From Oreohelix idahoensis (taxonomy: Eukaryota > Mollusca > Gastropoda > Stylommatophora > Oreohelicidae), in NCBI GenBank assembly GCA_024509875.1, contig JAMPIV010013762.1, positions 372,001 through 436,000 of the forward strand: a stretch of DNA of 64,000 bases, given 5' to 3'. The notes under the pieces were generated by a model that was not told where the DNA came from, did no database searches, and was given only the letters and a program-made list of their open reading frames with translations. Of the stretch, positions 21,238 through 35,323 are shown piece after piece. The position numbers and the translations under genes are program-made. The stretch's first letter is position 1; each line of letters opens with the position of its first letter.

Positions 21238-22015
21238 TCTTACTTACTTACTTAGTCATTCCTCTTATACCCTGGGGTGTAGAAGTTTGCCAGTAAGAAT
21301 ATGCCATACTATCCTATCAGTTGTCTTTCTCTTGGCCTGGTTCCAATCTAGTCCTTGGTCCTTCGGAGATTGTCTAATGTTGTCCTCCTAGCGAACTCTG
21401 GGTCATTCTGGAGGCCTGGACCCCTGGCTCTTGGTTTCTCATATTTGTTGTGGTCGCCGATCTTCTCCCATTCTGCAGACATGGCCAAACCATCGTAATT
21501 GGGACTGTTACACTTGGGTCTGAAGGGACTGGGGTTTGAAGCCCTGACATATTATCTGGTTGTGGACCATGTCTCCTCTTGCTACTTTAACCATCTTCCT
21601 CAGATATCTCATTTCTGAGGTTTGGAGCTGGCTTTTGTGGGTTGCGGTCATTGCCCATGACTTGTATCCATATGTCAAGACTGCAACATTGGAGGACGGT
21701 ATACAGCCATCTTTGTCTTCTTGCCAATTTCTCTTTTGCTGAGGAATCCTCGATGTATGGACTGAAAAAGTCTCCCAGCTGCCGCTCTTCAGGTAGCCAA
21801 CTCTTCTTTGATGCCTCCCTTTCAGTCTATAACAGCTCGAAGGTATTTAAAGTGGTTGACCTGCTCCACTATCAGTTCTCCCAAAAGAATCTGATGCCTT
21901 TTTTTCTTCTCGTGAAATCAGCATGGTTTTTATTTTGGAGCTGCTGATAATCATCCCTCTCTTCTCCAGTTCTTTCTTCCAGACTTGCAGGTTGGATTGA
22001 AGATGTGCCTCTGAT
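21238..22015 (-). mobile_element. LINE 3' part with (TAAG)n tail, inverted
   Basis: The left edge is CTTACTTACTTACTTAGTC, the complement of the tail of the nested fragment at 14633-15036. The minus strand encodes WFGHVCRM, PRVR, EDNIRQSPKDQ and DWNQAKRKTTDRIVW in broken frames, matching that fragment. It extends about 370 bp further upstream. The right boundary is approximate. Confidence 0.7.
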
Positions 22016-23090
22016 TTAGCAATCAGGGCAACACTTGTTTCAAGGAACTAAAACATAGTAGCCAGGGATTACACAGGTCAGTTGCATGAACTTTCATTCA
22101 TTCATCACCCTTAGCATTCCATGGTTTCTTCAACAACCACATGCCAAGTCCTCCTGTCTCATGCCATCAGAGCAAGGTCTTTCCATAACTTCTTTATCAG
22201 CTTCATTTCTGTCTCATCCACTTCTCCATGTGTGTGTGCACTTTGTATTTGCTAATTAATATAGTTTTCTTGACATTTTTAAGCATTTTACCTACATTTC
22301 TGCAACAAGATTTACATGCATCCCCTTCCCTAAAGGTTTTGTGGAATAACATGAGACTAATGGAAGACAATCTAAATTTAGTAAGTAAGTAAACCTGAGA
22401 GAATCAAACCCCAGTAGTTTTATCTAAAATTAGTAAGTAAACAGGAGTTATACCCTAGAATTTTTATCCAAATTTAATGAGTAAACTTGGGTGAGCTAAA
22501 TACCAGTAGAACATTCAGGATAAGCTAAACAGGCATACATGGCTGCTTCTAATGTTATGTTTCAATTTCTGAAGACACACACCCTGATTTTATTCACCAC
22601 TTCAACAAACACACCTACCCACGTAGTATTATCGCTACGTTATTTTTTTTTTTTTCTCAAATCTGTGTTTGACTATCTCCCATTGAACATTGGTATTGTT
22701 TCTGATCTGAATAGTCTCAGAGTTGCATACCTAATGGTTCCTCAGGCTGATTTTTCACCTTGGATTACACAGTGTTTTAATAAATTAAGGCTGTCGTAAA
22801 ATATTATTTTTAAAAATTTGATTCATTACTTTTGTAATAATTGTTTTTGTAATTATTTTTTCAATATTTAAAATTTAATTTTGTGTATTTGTTGTCTGTC
22901 ATTTGCTTATGTGTGTATAGTTGCAAGATCTGTTATTCTGTTCTTTTGTTATTACAAATTTGAGCTTTACCCCCATTAGTTGATATTTTAACTGTCCCCT
23001 TACGGCTTTAATTAAGAACCACATTACTTCTTGTGCTGAGACAAGCATCATCTAGAGTTAGTAGCTTCAAATCTGACAAAATTTATCAAT
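22016..23090. other. Intron sequence with family F repeat
   Basis: Holds a family F copy at about 22120-22245 (CATGCCAAGTCCTCCTGTC, CATGCCATCAGAGC). The rest is AT-rich, with repeated AGTAAGTAAACC-like phrases at 22380-22490. Confidence 0.4.
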
Positions 23091-23103
23091 CAAAATTCTA
23101 AAA

Positions 23104-23403
23104 TCTTCTTCTTCGTTCATCCTGAAAAGGACGGTGGTTGCGTTGTGTCTGTTTACGCCTAAGTTGTGATATCTGCACCTTTCGGTCGACACATCCGACT
23201 TCTGCACGGCATTTTTAGGACCGGGTTTGCCTTCCCATTTCGATCCACACTCGCTCAGCCAGACTGCACAGCTGCAGACTGTTTCCAGGACCACCACGTG
23301 GAGGTGGAGTGCGGTCTTGACCAGCTCTGGTTCGCTGGTCCTGAGGCAGGCAGTCAAGCTATGAGTCGCTGACTGCGGTCTCTATTGCTGCGTCTTGAGG
23401 TCC
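23104..23403 (-). mobile_element. SINE family C, copy 2, inverted, with 13-bp target duplication
   Basis: Flanked by CAAAATTCTAAAA at 23091-23103 and 23404-23416. On the minus strand it reads AGCTTGACTGCCTGCCTCAG, CCAGAGCTGGTCAAGACC and the family's later blocks, ending in GAAGAAG. It sits about 100 bp from exon 5. Confidence 0.88.
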
Positions 23404-23505
23404 CAAAATTCTAAAACACACTCTGCTGAAAACTTGTTACAAGTCTTCAGAAAATGACATGATTGGACTAGAACTTTCTGTATCTGTGAAGGTAATCAAA
23501 ATAAC

Positions 23506-23764
23506 CTTGGCGTGTGGTCATTTGACCTCCTCGTCCTCCTCTTGATCCTGGAGTATTTTGCTGCTGGTTTTGCTGCACTGGAGTTACCTGCGGTTGAGTA
23601 GGAAACTGAGCTGGAGATGCAGCTAAAGGTGGTGGAGATGCGCCTACACCTGAAGACACACGCCCCACTGCAAACTGGACTTGAAAGTTCATGACACACG
23701 CATAGGAGCAAAAGTTTCTGACAGATGCATCACTCATTGTGAGGTGGTACTGCGCAGGAACAAC
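23506..23764 (-). CDS. ZMYM-like gene, coding exon 5 (last MYM finger)
   Basis: A 259-nt exon with acceptor TATCGTAACACAG, preceded by an AACTAAC branch-like sequence, and donor CCAAG/GTTATT (weaker). Phase 0 in, phase 1 out. It completes the finger begun at the end of exon 4: CDHCHK joins VVPAQYHLTMSDASVRNFCS, then YACVMNFQ, giving the CxxC...C...C MYM pattern. It continues with a Pro/Gln-rich segment and an RGGRGG box. The family match here is among the clearest in the window. Confidence 0.9.
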
Positions 23765-26639
<2,875 letters not shown>

Positions 26640-27482
26640 GTGTTAAAGACTGGAATGTACGGGTCGGTTTTTTGTACACGCTTGTAAACACGCTCTGCGT
26701 GATGAGAGAATTTCTTAGTTGAGGGGTGGAAGGCGGAGTAATGTTTAAACTATTACCTGACTAGTTGTTACTTTGTTTAAAGATAGGATATAGAAACTGG
26801 TCGAACGTTCTATGAATTAGTTTTGGGGGGAAAGGCGGATGAATTCAGCTCACATCTCAAGCTGCGAGTTTGCGCTTGAATGAATTTTACTGAGCTGTTT
26901 TGAGCAGCTGATTTTTCGTGACAATACGTTTTCTGGCAGAGCTTGGAAATGGATGTGATCCATTTTGCTAGTGTGTTCCAGCATATTTCTTTTGTGAAAG
27001 GGGAATTTAATAGAGACTGAAAATATTTTCAGGCCATGGATTATGTATTATTCAGGCCTTGGAGTATGTTGACCCAGGCTATATTATTGTAAACTGTGAG
27101 GTATACAGTCCCTTTCTTGAATGGATATTTTGCCATGATGTTTATGATTATGAGCTGCAGTGCTCCGCAGCCTTTCTGCTTGGAATTTTTGTACCAGTAA
27201 CTGAGTTGTATGAAGTTTCTTACTGATGTCTGATGATCTGTAATGAACTGTCATCGATGATTATATACCTTTGGATTATGCACTCAATTACCTATGGATA
27301 TTCTTGCTTACCTGATGTGTCATGATTTGCCGTGAACTGTAACCTGTGAAGTGTGCTGTCCCAACGTCAATGTTGCGGTGTTAATAAACTGTGAAACATT
27401 ACAGCTAGTTCAATAATTCCTGACTCTTAGTTTGCTGTGGTGTGTGTTTCCAGTTGGTGCAGGTATGCCCGAACCCTTAACA
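26640..27482 (+). mobile_element. Possible solo LTR
   Basis: The block opens TGTTAAAGACTGG and closes CCCGAACCCTTAACA, a 6-bp inverted terminal match, with an AATAAA signal near 27381. No matching second LTR or flanking duplication was found. Confidence 0.22.
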
Positions 27483-27919
27483 TTCGCGTATGCATATATA
27501 CCACATTACACACCTGTCGGCCATACGTAAGCCCGACCATAAGCTGATTGCCTTCATCAGCGAAAGATATTAACATTGTCTTCCTACGCCACTTTATAAC
27601 TTGTAACAGAAAGTGATGGCCTGTGTGGCCTGTTATAGAGAACCTATATATAAACATCAGTGTTAAAGAAAAAATACTGTTACACTTATTTAAATTATTT
27701 AAGTTGAGTTCAAGTTTTGTTGGTAGAAAATTTAGTAGAATACCCCTAGCAGAGTTAATAATAAAATCAGAGGAGGATGTCAATACACCCTTATTCTTTT
27801 CAGAAAAAAGGGGTATTTCTTATAAGACCAGACTCTTATCTGGCACTATCCTGGTATCACCTGATACAACTTTTTGTTCAGGATCTTATGATTTCAATAA
27901 TAATCAACCCTCTCGTGAC

Positions 27920-28080
27920 ATTCAGGAAGCTTGTAACAAGTACTTCATGTGCCGTGATGGTTTCTCAAGTAATGAGGTTTACATGATGAGGCTTCCAACC
28001 TAATGCATAACCTTACCTTAGCTCAGCCTTACGACATACCTAGCGTTTAGTACTACGAGCCTATATTCTATAACACTGGG
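27920..28080 (+). repeat. Interspersed repeat family H, copy 3
   Basis: Contains CAGGAAGCTTGTAACAAG, ATGATGAGGCTTCCAACC and CCTTACGACATACC in family order; diverged. Confidence 0.45.
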
Positions 28081-28187
28081 ACCAATGACGCAATATAACC
28101 CTGTGACATCTAGCAATAACAGTTATCTTATTCTTTCTCCTTCCCTTCCCTAGGAAACAATACAGGGTAAAATAATGAATACATTAC

Positions 28188-29261
28188 CTTGTGACAATGG
28201 TCACAAGCCACTGCTTGGTTGGACTTGGCCTGTAAGTTAACACGATAGAGTGAAAGGCAGTTGAGAGAACAGAACATCTGAAGCTTGTTCTCTGCATCCA
28301 GTCTTTCTATCATGTCAAAGTTCAGCTTTTTGGTGCCACACCATCCACAGGGCATCACTTTGCTGTTTGTCTTGCGGAACAAGCCAACACAAATGTCACT
28401 ACAAAAACGCTTCACCTTTCCCTCATATTGCACAAAGTGGGCCTGAGCTTCCTCTGCCGTACAGGATGTACCACAGCTATCACACCTGCCCATGTTGATT
28501 TTGTTTGTATACTGAAAAGCAGAGAGGCACAGGTCACTGCACAGCTTATTCACTTCATCCTGGAGCCGCACTGTGTATTTCATTGGTCCCTGCTTTTTGC
28601 ATACAGAGCAGGTGATTGTCTCCAGTTTTGCATTTCCTTTCTCCATGCTTAAGACCTCAACGTCATTTACTTGACTCTCCAATTTTTTCATACAAGCCTG
28701 CGAACAGAATTCTTTGAACTTCCCATCCGTCCCTACTATAGCTGTGAATGCCCCTGGGATTGCTGCAACATCTCGCTGGCAAAATGAACACAACCTCAGT
28801 TTTTTCTTAAACTCATTGTAGCATCTCTGTTTACAAAATGGACGCATGTCATTTCCTATCTTCAAACAGAATGTGGTTCTCATATCTAGGGGAATATAAG
28901 CATGGCAGAAGGAGCATGAGGCATTCAGGTTTGCCTGGAATTTTCCCAGGCAGGACTCTCCACAGAAATCAAGCCCTTTCCAGTTACAGAATGGCTGCTG
29001 AGAAGTGACATCTATCAACTGGCACACACTACATGTCTTATAAGGACTATCTTGTCTGGACCCAAGCTCTAACTGAGAGACAGCTAGAGCATCATTAAAT
29101 GGTAAAGTTGACAATGTGTCCTTTAATGAAGCATTTGAAGTTTTTGGATCATCTTTTTTCAAGAACACACCAGGACTTTTACGGAAGTGCTTGAAACAGG
29201 CATCATCACATAAATGTTTGGTATCCCCATTGCGTATAATGTTGTATTTGCATCTACAGAT
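28188..29261 (-). CDS. ZMYM-like gene, coding exon 4 (MYM finger array)
   Basis: A 1,074-nt exon (358 codons) between acceptor TTATTTTCAG and donor CACAAG/GTAATG, phase 0 at both ends. It completes the first finger (CRCKY...LCDDACFKHFR) and holds six full MYM fingers starting CSVCQ, CSFCH, CSFCQ, CSVCK, CDSCG and CGWCG, each with a later C...C pair such as FCSQAC, LCSDLC, FCSDIC and FCSLNC. It ends with the start of an eighth (CDHCHK). MYM fingers bind zinc and mediate protein contacts, including SUMO-dependent ones in ZMYM2. The open frame runs past both splice sites into intron, so the sites rather than the frame limits set the ends. Confidence 0.95.
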
Positions 29262-29869
29262 CTGAAAATAAGTAAGCAAAACATGACTGTGCAGTTATGA
29301 TGTTAATTCAGTTTGTGTTTATATATAATCAGCAACCATCTCAATATTTTTTTTTTTCAATATCAAAATAATTAGACCTGTAATATTTTCACGAAAAATG
29401 GTAAACAATTTTCTTTACACTTGAGAACAAAGGTTCCCAACCTCGGGAAAATTTACCCCATGGGGGTAAGATAAGCTTGTCTAATGGGTTGGGGAATATT
29501 TGGTAAATAACTGTATTATGCTATTGCAATATTCCAAAAATAGTAGTTGGTGGGTGAACAAAATTGTAGACTGAAGAGAGTATGGTTAGTCCTGTTCTCA
29601 ATTAAATCCAATACAAGAAACCAATTGGAGGCTGAACATGATCTGTGGCTCTTTCAAAAACTGCATCAAACCAAAACAAAACTGTTTGCTGACAATAGAC
29701 AGAAAGTCTTACTAATTTATTTGACTGTTTTGATAACATTTAACAATGTTACTAAAAAAGAAATAAAAAAACAAAGAAACTTCTATGTACCAAATAAAGA
29801 TTTCTTTATGAAAGATGAATTTGTTTATTTACTTTCTGTCCGTCACCGTCATTTTCCTTTTCGCTCCAT
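29262..29869. other. Intron sequence, nothing recognised
   Basis: AT-rich. An open plus-strand stretch here has no recognisable domain and ends inside a family H repeat. Confidence 0.35.
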
Positions 29870-30075
29870 ATGGAGCATGCAGACACCACTGCAGCTGGTC
29901 CCCTCGCAGGAAGCCTGTACCAAACAGTCACATACTTGTGCAGCAGTGGTTTCTGTGACATTTTGTTTTACACAATGAAATTGTCAGCCCCCATGTACAA
30001 CCTTGTGCTCCTGATGGAGCAAGAGTCCTATTCTTTGTTCGTCTCTTCAGAGACAACCACCCCCCCCCCCCAAGA
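29870..30075 (+). repeat. Interspersed repeat family H, copy 4
   Basis: Well-conserved copy: CACCACTGCAGCTGGTCCCC, GGAAGCCTGTACCAAACAG, CAATGAAATTGTCAGCC, followed by a poly-C run at 30060-30070. Confidence 0.65.
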
Positions 30076-30239
30076 ACTGCATGGACTTTTATGTGCATAC
30101 TTATAGCAAACTCTCCAATTTATTTCCTCATTTTGAATAGGGGGTACTGGAAGGTTTACAATTAAGGCAAAGGGGTATGAGGACTGAAAAAAGATTGGTA
30201 ACCCCTGCGTTAGAAATTCATGTAATGTCTATAGATGTT

Positions 30240-30420
30240 CACGGTTTATACCAGAGCAGTGGATTTGGAGTCATGGAGCCAGTCATTTTTAAGTGGAGTC
30301 GGTTAAAGATGTGTCCGGACTCCGCCTCCAAATTTTATGCCATAGGACTAGCAAAAAAAAAACTAGTCGGAGTCAGGTTTCAGGAGTCGAAAATTTTTTA
30401 GCCTGACTCCACAACCCTGG
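30240..30420. repeat. GGAGTCGG-type repeat patch
   Basis: Phrases TTTGGAGTCATGGAGCC, AAGTGGAGTCGG, GTCGGAGTCAGG and CCTGACTCCACAACCC form partly inverted arms. Similar to the patch at 4.18-4.48 kb. Confidence 0.5.
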
Positions 30421-30511
30421 TTTATACTGTCAACTTTAATGTCACATTATATTTGTGTGTGTGTGTGTGTGTCTTCTTATCTTTTTAATATCTCAGTAAT
30501 AGCATGCAAAC

Positions 30512-30585
30512 CTTTTGGCAGACAATACAGGTCTGCAGTTTTGATTTGACTTGCTTACTCCTAGTAGAGTCTGTTTTGTTGTTTC
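30512..30585 (-). CDS. ZMYM-like gene, coding exon 3 (start of first MYM finger)
   Basis: A 74-nt exon with acceptor TGTTCTCTTTGCAG and donor CAAAAG/GTTTGC (non-optimal). It enters with two bases completing a Gly codon from exon 2 and leaves in phase 0. It encodes NNKTDSTRSKQVKSKLQ then TCIVCQK. TCIVCQK supplies the CxxC half of the first finger, whose second half opens exon 4. The finger logic and both phases agree, so this short exon is well supported despite the weak donor. An internal GTAAGC would end it after 27 nt but breaks the frame to exon 4. Confidence 0.82.
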
Positions 30586-30715
30586 CTGCAAAGAGAACAG
30601 TTTCAGCAAGAACAGGTCATATAGTCAAGCAAGATTTAACAGTTACCTGAGAAATACAAAAACATTTCCATTTCAGCTTCTTTTATACAGCTTCATTCAT
30701 TCATTAGCTTTTCTG

Positions 30716-31200
30716 AAGAGATGAACAAAGAATAAGAATATTGCTCCCTCAGGCATGTTGTCACCCGTGTGTTACCGGGGCCCGAAAGGGGAGCAAAGAA
30801 TAGTAACACTGCACCCTACCACGCATGTCGTAAAAAGCGACTAAGGAGGGTATGGGCATGGGGCTGTTTACCCCATCCCGTAGAAAAACTTTGCACAGTG
30901 GGCTGATCACCTGCTTGCCAACCAATCTGATTACGGAAACAATGATAGATTGTTTGGTCTGTTTTTGTTCCACAAAGACGCCACTAGGCGTGGTGGAAAC
31001 AGCGATAGATTGATCAATTTGTTGTTGCCCTAGGACGCCACTAGGCGTACTGGCCACATACTGCTTTGCCGGTTGATGGCTAAGGATGGAAGAAGAAGAA
31101 GAAGGCATGTTGTACAAGGTGACCAATATGAGGTTGTACATGGAGATGGCAATCTCATTGTATAAAACAAATTGTGACAGAAACCACTGCTGATTGAGTA
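30716..31200 (-). repeat. Interspersed repeat family H, inverted copy split by a SINE
   Basis: Family H blocks lie on either side of the SINE at 30762-31102: the complement of CATGCCTGAGGGAGCAA on the left, and GAGATTGCCATCTCC and ACAACCTCATATTGGTCACC (minus strand) on the right. This fixes the SINE as the younger insertion. Confidence 0.65.
30762..31102 (+). mobile_element. SINE family A sharing its 3' end with the RTE-like LINE
   Basis: Flanked by AGGCATGTTGT at 30751-30761 and 31103-31113, with a (GAA)n tail. The last ~90 bp (AATTTGTTGTTGCCCTA, GACGCCACTAGGCGT, ACTGCTTTG.CGGT, GGCTAAGGAT) match the end of the LINE at 6514-7734. The 5' part (GTAAAAAGCGACTAAGGAGG) is unrelated to it. GACGCCACTAGGCGT occurs twice. 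A shared 3' end lets a SINE use its partner LINE's reverse transcriptase; partnership is inferred. Confidence 0.85.
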
Positions 31201-31214
31201 TTCACACCAAACCA

Positions 31215-32380
31215 TCCTTTCATGAGCCATTCAATCAAGGTCTTTCCATATCTCCTTTATCCCTTTCGTTTCAGTCTCTAGCTATACATCTCCTTTCCTA
31301 GGAATTCCAAAAAAAAAGAACTGCCTTATGATGTATACAGCCCTAACATGTTTTTTTTTTAAGAGTGATGCTCCAGTTTTGATTGTTTTATTCCCCAAAA
31401 TAACTGGCAGGTGTTACTGTTTCTTCTCATCCAGGATATTATCTTTTTGACTGTCTCTTTCTAATTCACTCTTTCCTAATCTTGCAGCTTCAGCGATGTG
31501 CCACCTGTTCACCTTAAACGTCTGGGGCTGTTAAATGTTTTGTACGTACACTTACAGCTTTGATTGGTGTCTGTAATTTTGTGAGGGACACCATAATGCC
31601 TCATCTGTTTCCAAAGTCATTCTCTGTCTTTGTCAAAGGCCTTTTTATAGTCCACAACTTCAACGTTAATTTCAATACCAAGCACTGTTGTACTATTATG
31701 CACATTACATCTGCCAGGCCCTTACAGGATTTGTTCTGTCATAAAACCTGCTTGTTCTTCTCTCAACCATCTGGCAATGGATTCATTTTAATCTTTCAAG
31801 GATGATCCTGTTTTATATTTTTCCCTGACATTAATAACAATAGCACTATTACTCTGTAATTAGACCACATACCCTTCCTTTCCTGTCTACTGGAATTTCT
31901 CCTCTCTCCCAGACTTTTTCAAATAATCTGTATAAGATCTCTGTACAGGTGTCCATGTCTGATCTGATGGTCTGTCCTAAAATGCCATCTCAGCCAGCAG
32001 CTTTTCCATCTCTTACAAGCTTATACGGTTTCTTCATGTTTTTCCTTCTTTGGGTTTCACAGTTAACTTGTAACTCCTGTTCTTCTATCTGAGTAACTGG
32101 GAGATTTTGTGCAGCTTGGTCTAATCAGAAGTTTCTCAGTGTTCTTTCCAACTGCTCATTTGCTTTTTTATGTTACTATACAATTTTAAGGTCTTGTCCT
32201 CAAAAAGGCCATCTGACTGCTTATATTTTTTTGTCTGCTTTGCTGTACTTCGGTACAGGGTTGTCATATTTCCACTGGCTGTAGCTTCCTCTGCCTCTCT
32301 TGCCAACTGTTCAATATATTTCCTTTTGTTGCTTTTGATACGTCTTAGTGTGGCATTAGCTGTCTAAAGGGACAAAGGGA
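31215..32380 (-). pseudogene. Highly degraded RTE-like LINE
   Basis: Minus-strand fragments read VVDYKKAFDKDRE (motif A region), DMDTCTEILYRLFEKVWERG and LREEQAGFMTEQI in different frames, characteristic of RTE-like reverse transcriptases before the palm. The left edge has the family F block. Many stops and gaps. Confidence 0.65.
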
Positions 32381-33109
32381 CAGATGCCAAGGCCACTGCG
32401 TCTTCGTTACCAGACTTGCTTGTCGTTAAGGTCTGAGGCCAGACGTTCATGATAGTGGGGTAACCATTCGTTGAGTATGTATGTATGACCTCTGGGTCAG
32501 ACATTGTGGAGCCGAGGCAGGGTCCATCATTAAAAGGTTCAATCGAAGGAATATTTGTCCTTGCTGTTTTATTTTTATCTTGGTGGTCACCTATTCATGC
32601 TATAGTGGGGTATCATCAACCCGAGTTGGTGATCTATTGTTTTTCTCTAGTAAAAATCAAGTTCTCATTTAGTTTGTAAAAACCTTGATAATTGTGAACT
32701 GACTCCTACGTTTATTAAACAAGGACATCTGCACAGATGATGAGCAACTTGTGACAGTTTACGAACAAGATGACTTCAATTAATATGGAGAACTTCACAG
32801 TTAATGAGCAACACATCGAAAAGGCTGACATCAACCCGAGAATATAAGGTTTCACACTTTATTTAGCGAATACATCTTCTTTTGTTAGTTTATTTTATTT
32901 ATTTTCTCAATCATCCATTTGTGTAGAGGTGAAGATGAATCTGGGGTTTTTATTTTCATGATGCGACAAATGCCTGTAGTCATGGTCTTGTAGTTAAATT
33001 ACCAAAGTCCGTTCGACATTTTTTAAACTGATGGCTGTCTTCAAATATGAAAATATGTGGGGTGACCACTAATTCAAATTATGCATTCGTGGTCTATGTC
33101 AATATACTA
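32381..33109. other. Intron sequence, nothing recognised
   Basis: No gene or repeat boundary was seen between the LINE relic and the Tc1 derivative. Confidence 0.35.
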
Positions 33110-33111
33110 TA

Positions 33112-33706
33112 CTACTGGACATAAGTTAAGGGCCGCCATTCAGTTTAGACAAGGTTTATATAATTCTTCGTGAGCAGGGTCGATTTTCCAAATGTCCGGT
33201 AGCTTGAAATCTCTCAAGAAGTCTCTGAATGGTAGAGTGGGAAACTGCTAAACATCTTGCAACATGACGAACAGATTGACCATCCTGAATCCATGCCATG
33301 GCTCGACCATGGTCTACAGTGCTGAGACTTCTTGATGGCATGGCTAATGCAGTGATCATTTCGACCACTTGTCATACTGATTTATTGCATACCAATGGTG
33401 AACACTCTTTACCGATGATCATTTTCCACGTGGATTCAAATTCAACTCACTTTTTCACCTTTTGAACTAGTGGGGCGTTTTGCAAAAACCACGAGTTTTT
33501 GCAGCAACAATGGTAATTTTCACGTGCGGGTTAAAGTGACCCAGTTTTTGGACATTTTAAAAAAAATTAACCTAGTGCACACAGAAATGTATACACATTT
33601 CTCTGAGCTCAATTTTAATGACATTTTCACTTGTCTTTACAGTTTGCCAATCAATTATATAAACCTTGTCTAAACTGAATGGTGGCCCTTAACTTTTGTC
33701 CAGTAG
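33112..33706 (-). mobile_element. Tc1-like deletion derivative with intact terminal inverted repeats
   Basis: The terminal inverted repeat begins CTACTGGACA(T/A)AAGTTAAGG on both ends and extends about 55 bp (through GTTTAGACAAGGTTTATAT), flanked by TA dinucleotides at 33110-33111 and 33707-33708. Inside, the minus strand 33156-33368 encodes only the N-terminal DNA-binding region of a transposase (DGQSVRHVARCLAVSHSTIQ, RLLERFQATGHLENRP). The catalytic DDE part is gone, so it is non-autonomous. Confidence 0.88.
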
Positions 33707-33708
33707 TA

Positions 33709-34632
33709 TATTTCACTTAGGGTCTGTTTCTCACTATCAGAATAATATCTCATAGCTGAATATATGTCTCTAGATTTAAAAGTCTACATCAACTGCCGAG
33801 CGATGTCCCAACTAACATGGGGCTGGAAGTCTAAGGCTTCCTACTTACTTGACATGAATTACACTTGTTTTAATGCATTCTGAAATAACTGATAGGGCCC
33901 AAATCTAACTGCTCACTCAGATCCCCGTTTCTCCTGAGTTATACCCTTGATATATCCGAGCAGTGTACGACAGCTGGTTGATGTCCGAAGTTGGACTCGA
34001 TTAAAAGTAACTTTCTTTTCTTCTTAATTTGTGGCCTGACACTCGCTGCTGTAAAGTCATCTTGTCGGTACAGATGCTTGATGGTAACCAAGGTATGTGT
34101 TGTAGTATATCTTCCGAGGTTCAAATCTCGACTTGCCTGACCAATGCTTCTTTAGTGTGATTTACAGAAACAATCTTCTGAACTCTGTTAGTATCACTGA
34201 AGAATACTGACAAAAATTATACATCAGTAATAGCAAACAAGTTAAAAAACTACATTACAGTTAAGATTACAACGCATGATTCTAAATGCACATGGTGCAT
34301 ATAATGAAAATATTTGCACAAGTCACACCTTTTATCCATGGATCTAAAAAGTAAAAGGCAAAAAGCTAAGTTTTACAAATTTATAAATAACTTAAAATTG
34401 GAATCTGTAAAACATAATGCATTATTTCTTGTCTCAGTGTGAAACTACTCCACCTGTTGTGTAACTGTTCTTAAATGTGTGTGTGCATATTTTTCTTACT
34501 TACTTTCCCCTTTTAAAACAAAAATTAAGAATGGTGCAGAAGAAGGAAGAAAATAACATGCCCATTACCATATCTAGCAATAACTGTGTTATCTTTGGCA
34601 CTTTCTATCTTAAAATGCACTAATTAACATAC
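33709..34632. other. Intron sequence, nothing recognised
   Basis: Ordinary AT-rich intron downstream of the micro-exon on the gene strand. Confidence 0.35.
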
Positions 34633-34651
34633 CTGCTTCTGAAGAAACACC
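34633..34651 (-). CDS. ZMYM-like gene, coding exon 2 (19-nt micro-exon)
   Basis: The exon is GGTGTTTCTTCAGAAGCAG, preceded by an AT-rich, pyrimidine-tract acceptor (TTTTTCTTTCAG) and followed by a strong donor (GTATGT). It enters in phase 0 from exon 1 and leaves in phase 1 to exon 3, encoding GVSSEA plus the first base of Gly. Both splice sites and both phases fit, which a random 19-mer would rarely do. It could be alternatively spliced; skipping it would shift the frame before all MYM fingers. Confidence 0.7.
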
Positions 34652-35323
34652 CTGAAAGAAAAATTTGAAAATTAAAAATTATATTCGTACAATGATACAA
34701 ATGTCATTAACATTTCTAATGCTTCTAAAGCAACTAAATTAATGGTGCTACACATTTTATTTTTAGTACTGCTGGCAAATAAGACATAACAGCCTTTTCA
34801 TTTTCTACTATGTGAAGGTACCTAAACTATTACAACTGAACATCCACTGCAGCACAGGTATGCATTAGCTAGAATTATCTCTTCAGCTACATCTGGTCTA
34901 CTGCACTCTCGTAAGTTTCTTGGAGCTTGAATTGCTAAAAGTAAATCTGTAAAAAAAATGTCAGTTTCTGGGGAAGGTTATTAGAAAAGATTATCACTAT
35001 CTATCATATGCAAATGTGTAAAATTTGTTTTATAGATATTTTAAAAGCTAGAGCTAATCTGGTGTTTTAACGGCCATTTTCATATTCAGCAGCCCAAACA
35101 ACATAAAGGTAACTTGGTTTAATCTCAGATACACACAAAAAGTCAAAATTTGTTGTCCAGTGTAATCGGTGCATGCAGCATGTGCGACACGTGCTATATG
35201 AGTTTTTCAAGTACCACGTGTCCTGCGTATGTGATGTGTGAGTTTTAACGACTGATTCCTCTGCTTTGGCGATTGCGCTTGCCAGAAAACAGCATTTAGT
35301 GTTGACTGTACCTTAATTTCACC
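34652..35323. other. Intron sequence, one open splice-flanked stretch rejected
   Basis: A stretch on the minus strand from 34946 to about 34816 has a good acceptor and 43 open codons, but its phase does not fit the gene and it ends in a stop. Confidence 0.35.

Noticed and set aside
26640..27482. Firm LTR call
   Set aside because: The inverted terminal match is only 6 bp, with no flanking duplication and no partner; kept as a low-confidence feature only.
30559..30585. 27-nt alternative form of exon 3 ending at GTAAGC
   Set aside because: It would not restore phase to exon 4 and would lose the CxxC of the first MYM finger; the 74-nt form fits both.
34816..34946. Minus-strand stretch with a strong acceptor (TTTTTTTTACAG) and 43 open codons
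   Set aside because: It needs phase 1 on entry while exon 1 leaves phase 0, has no clear donor, and its frame ends in TAG. No domain recognised.
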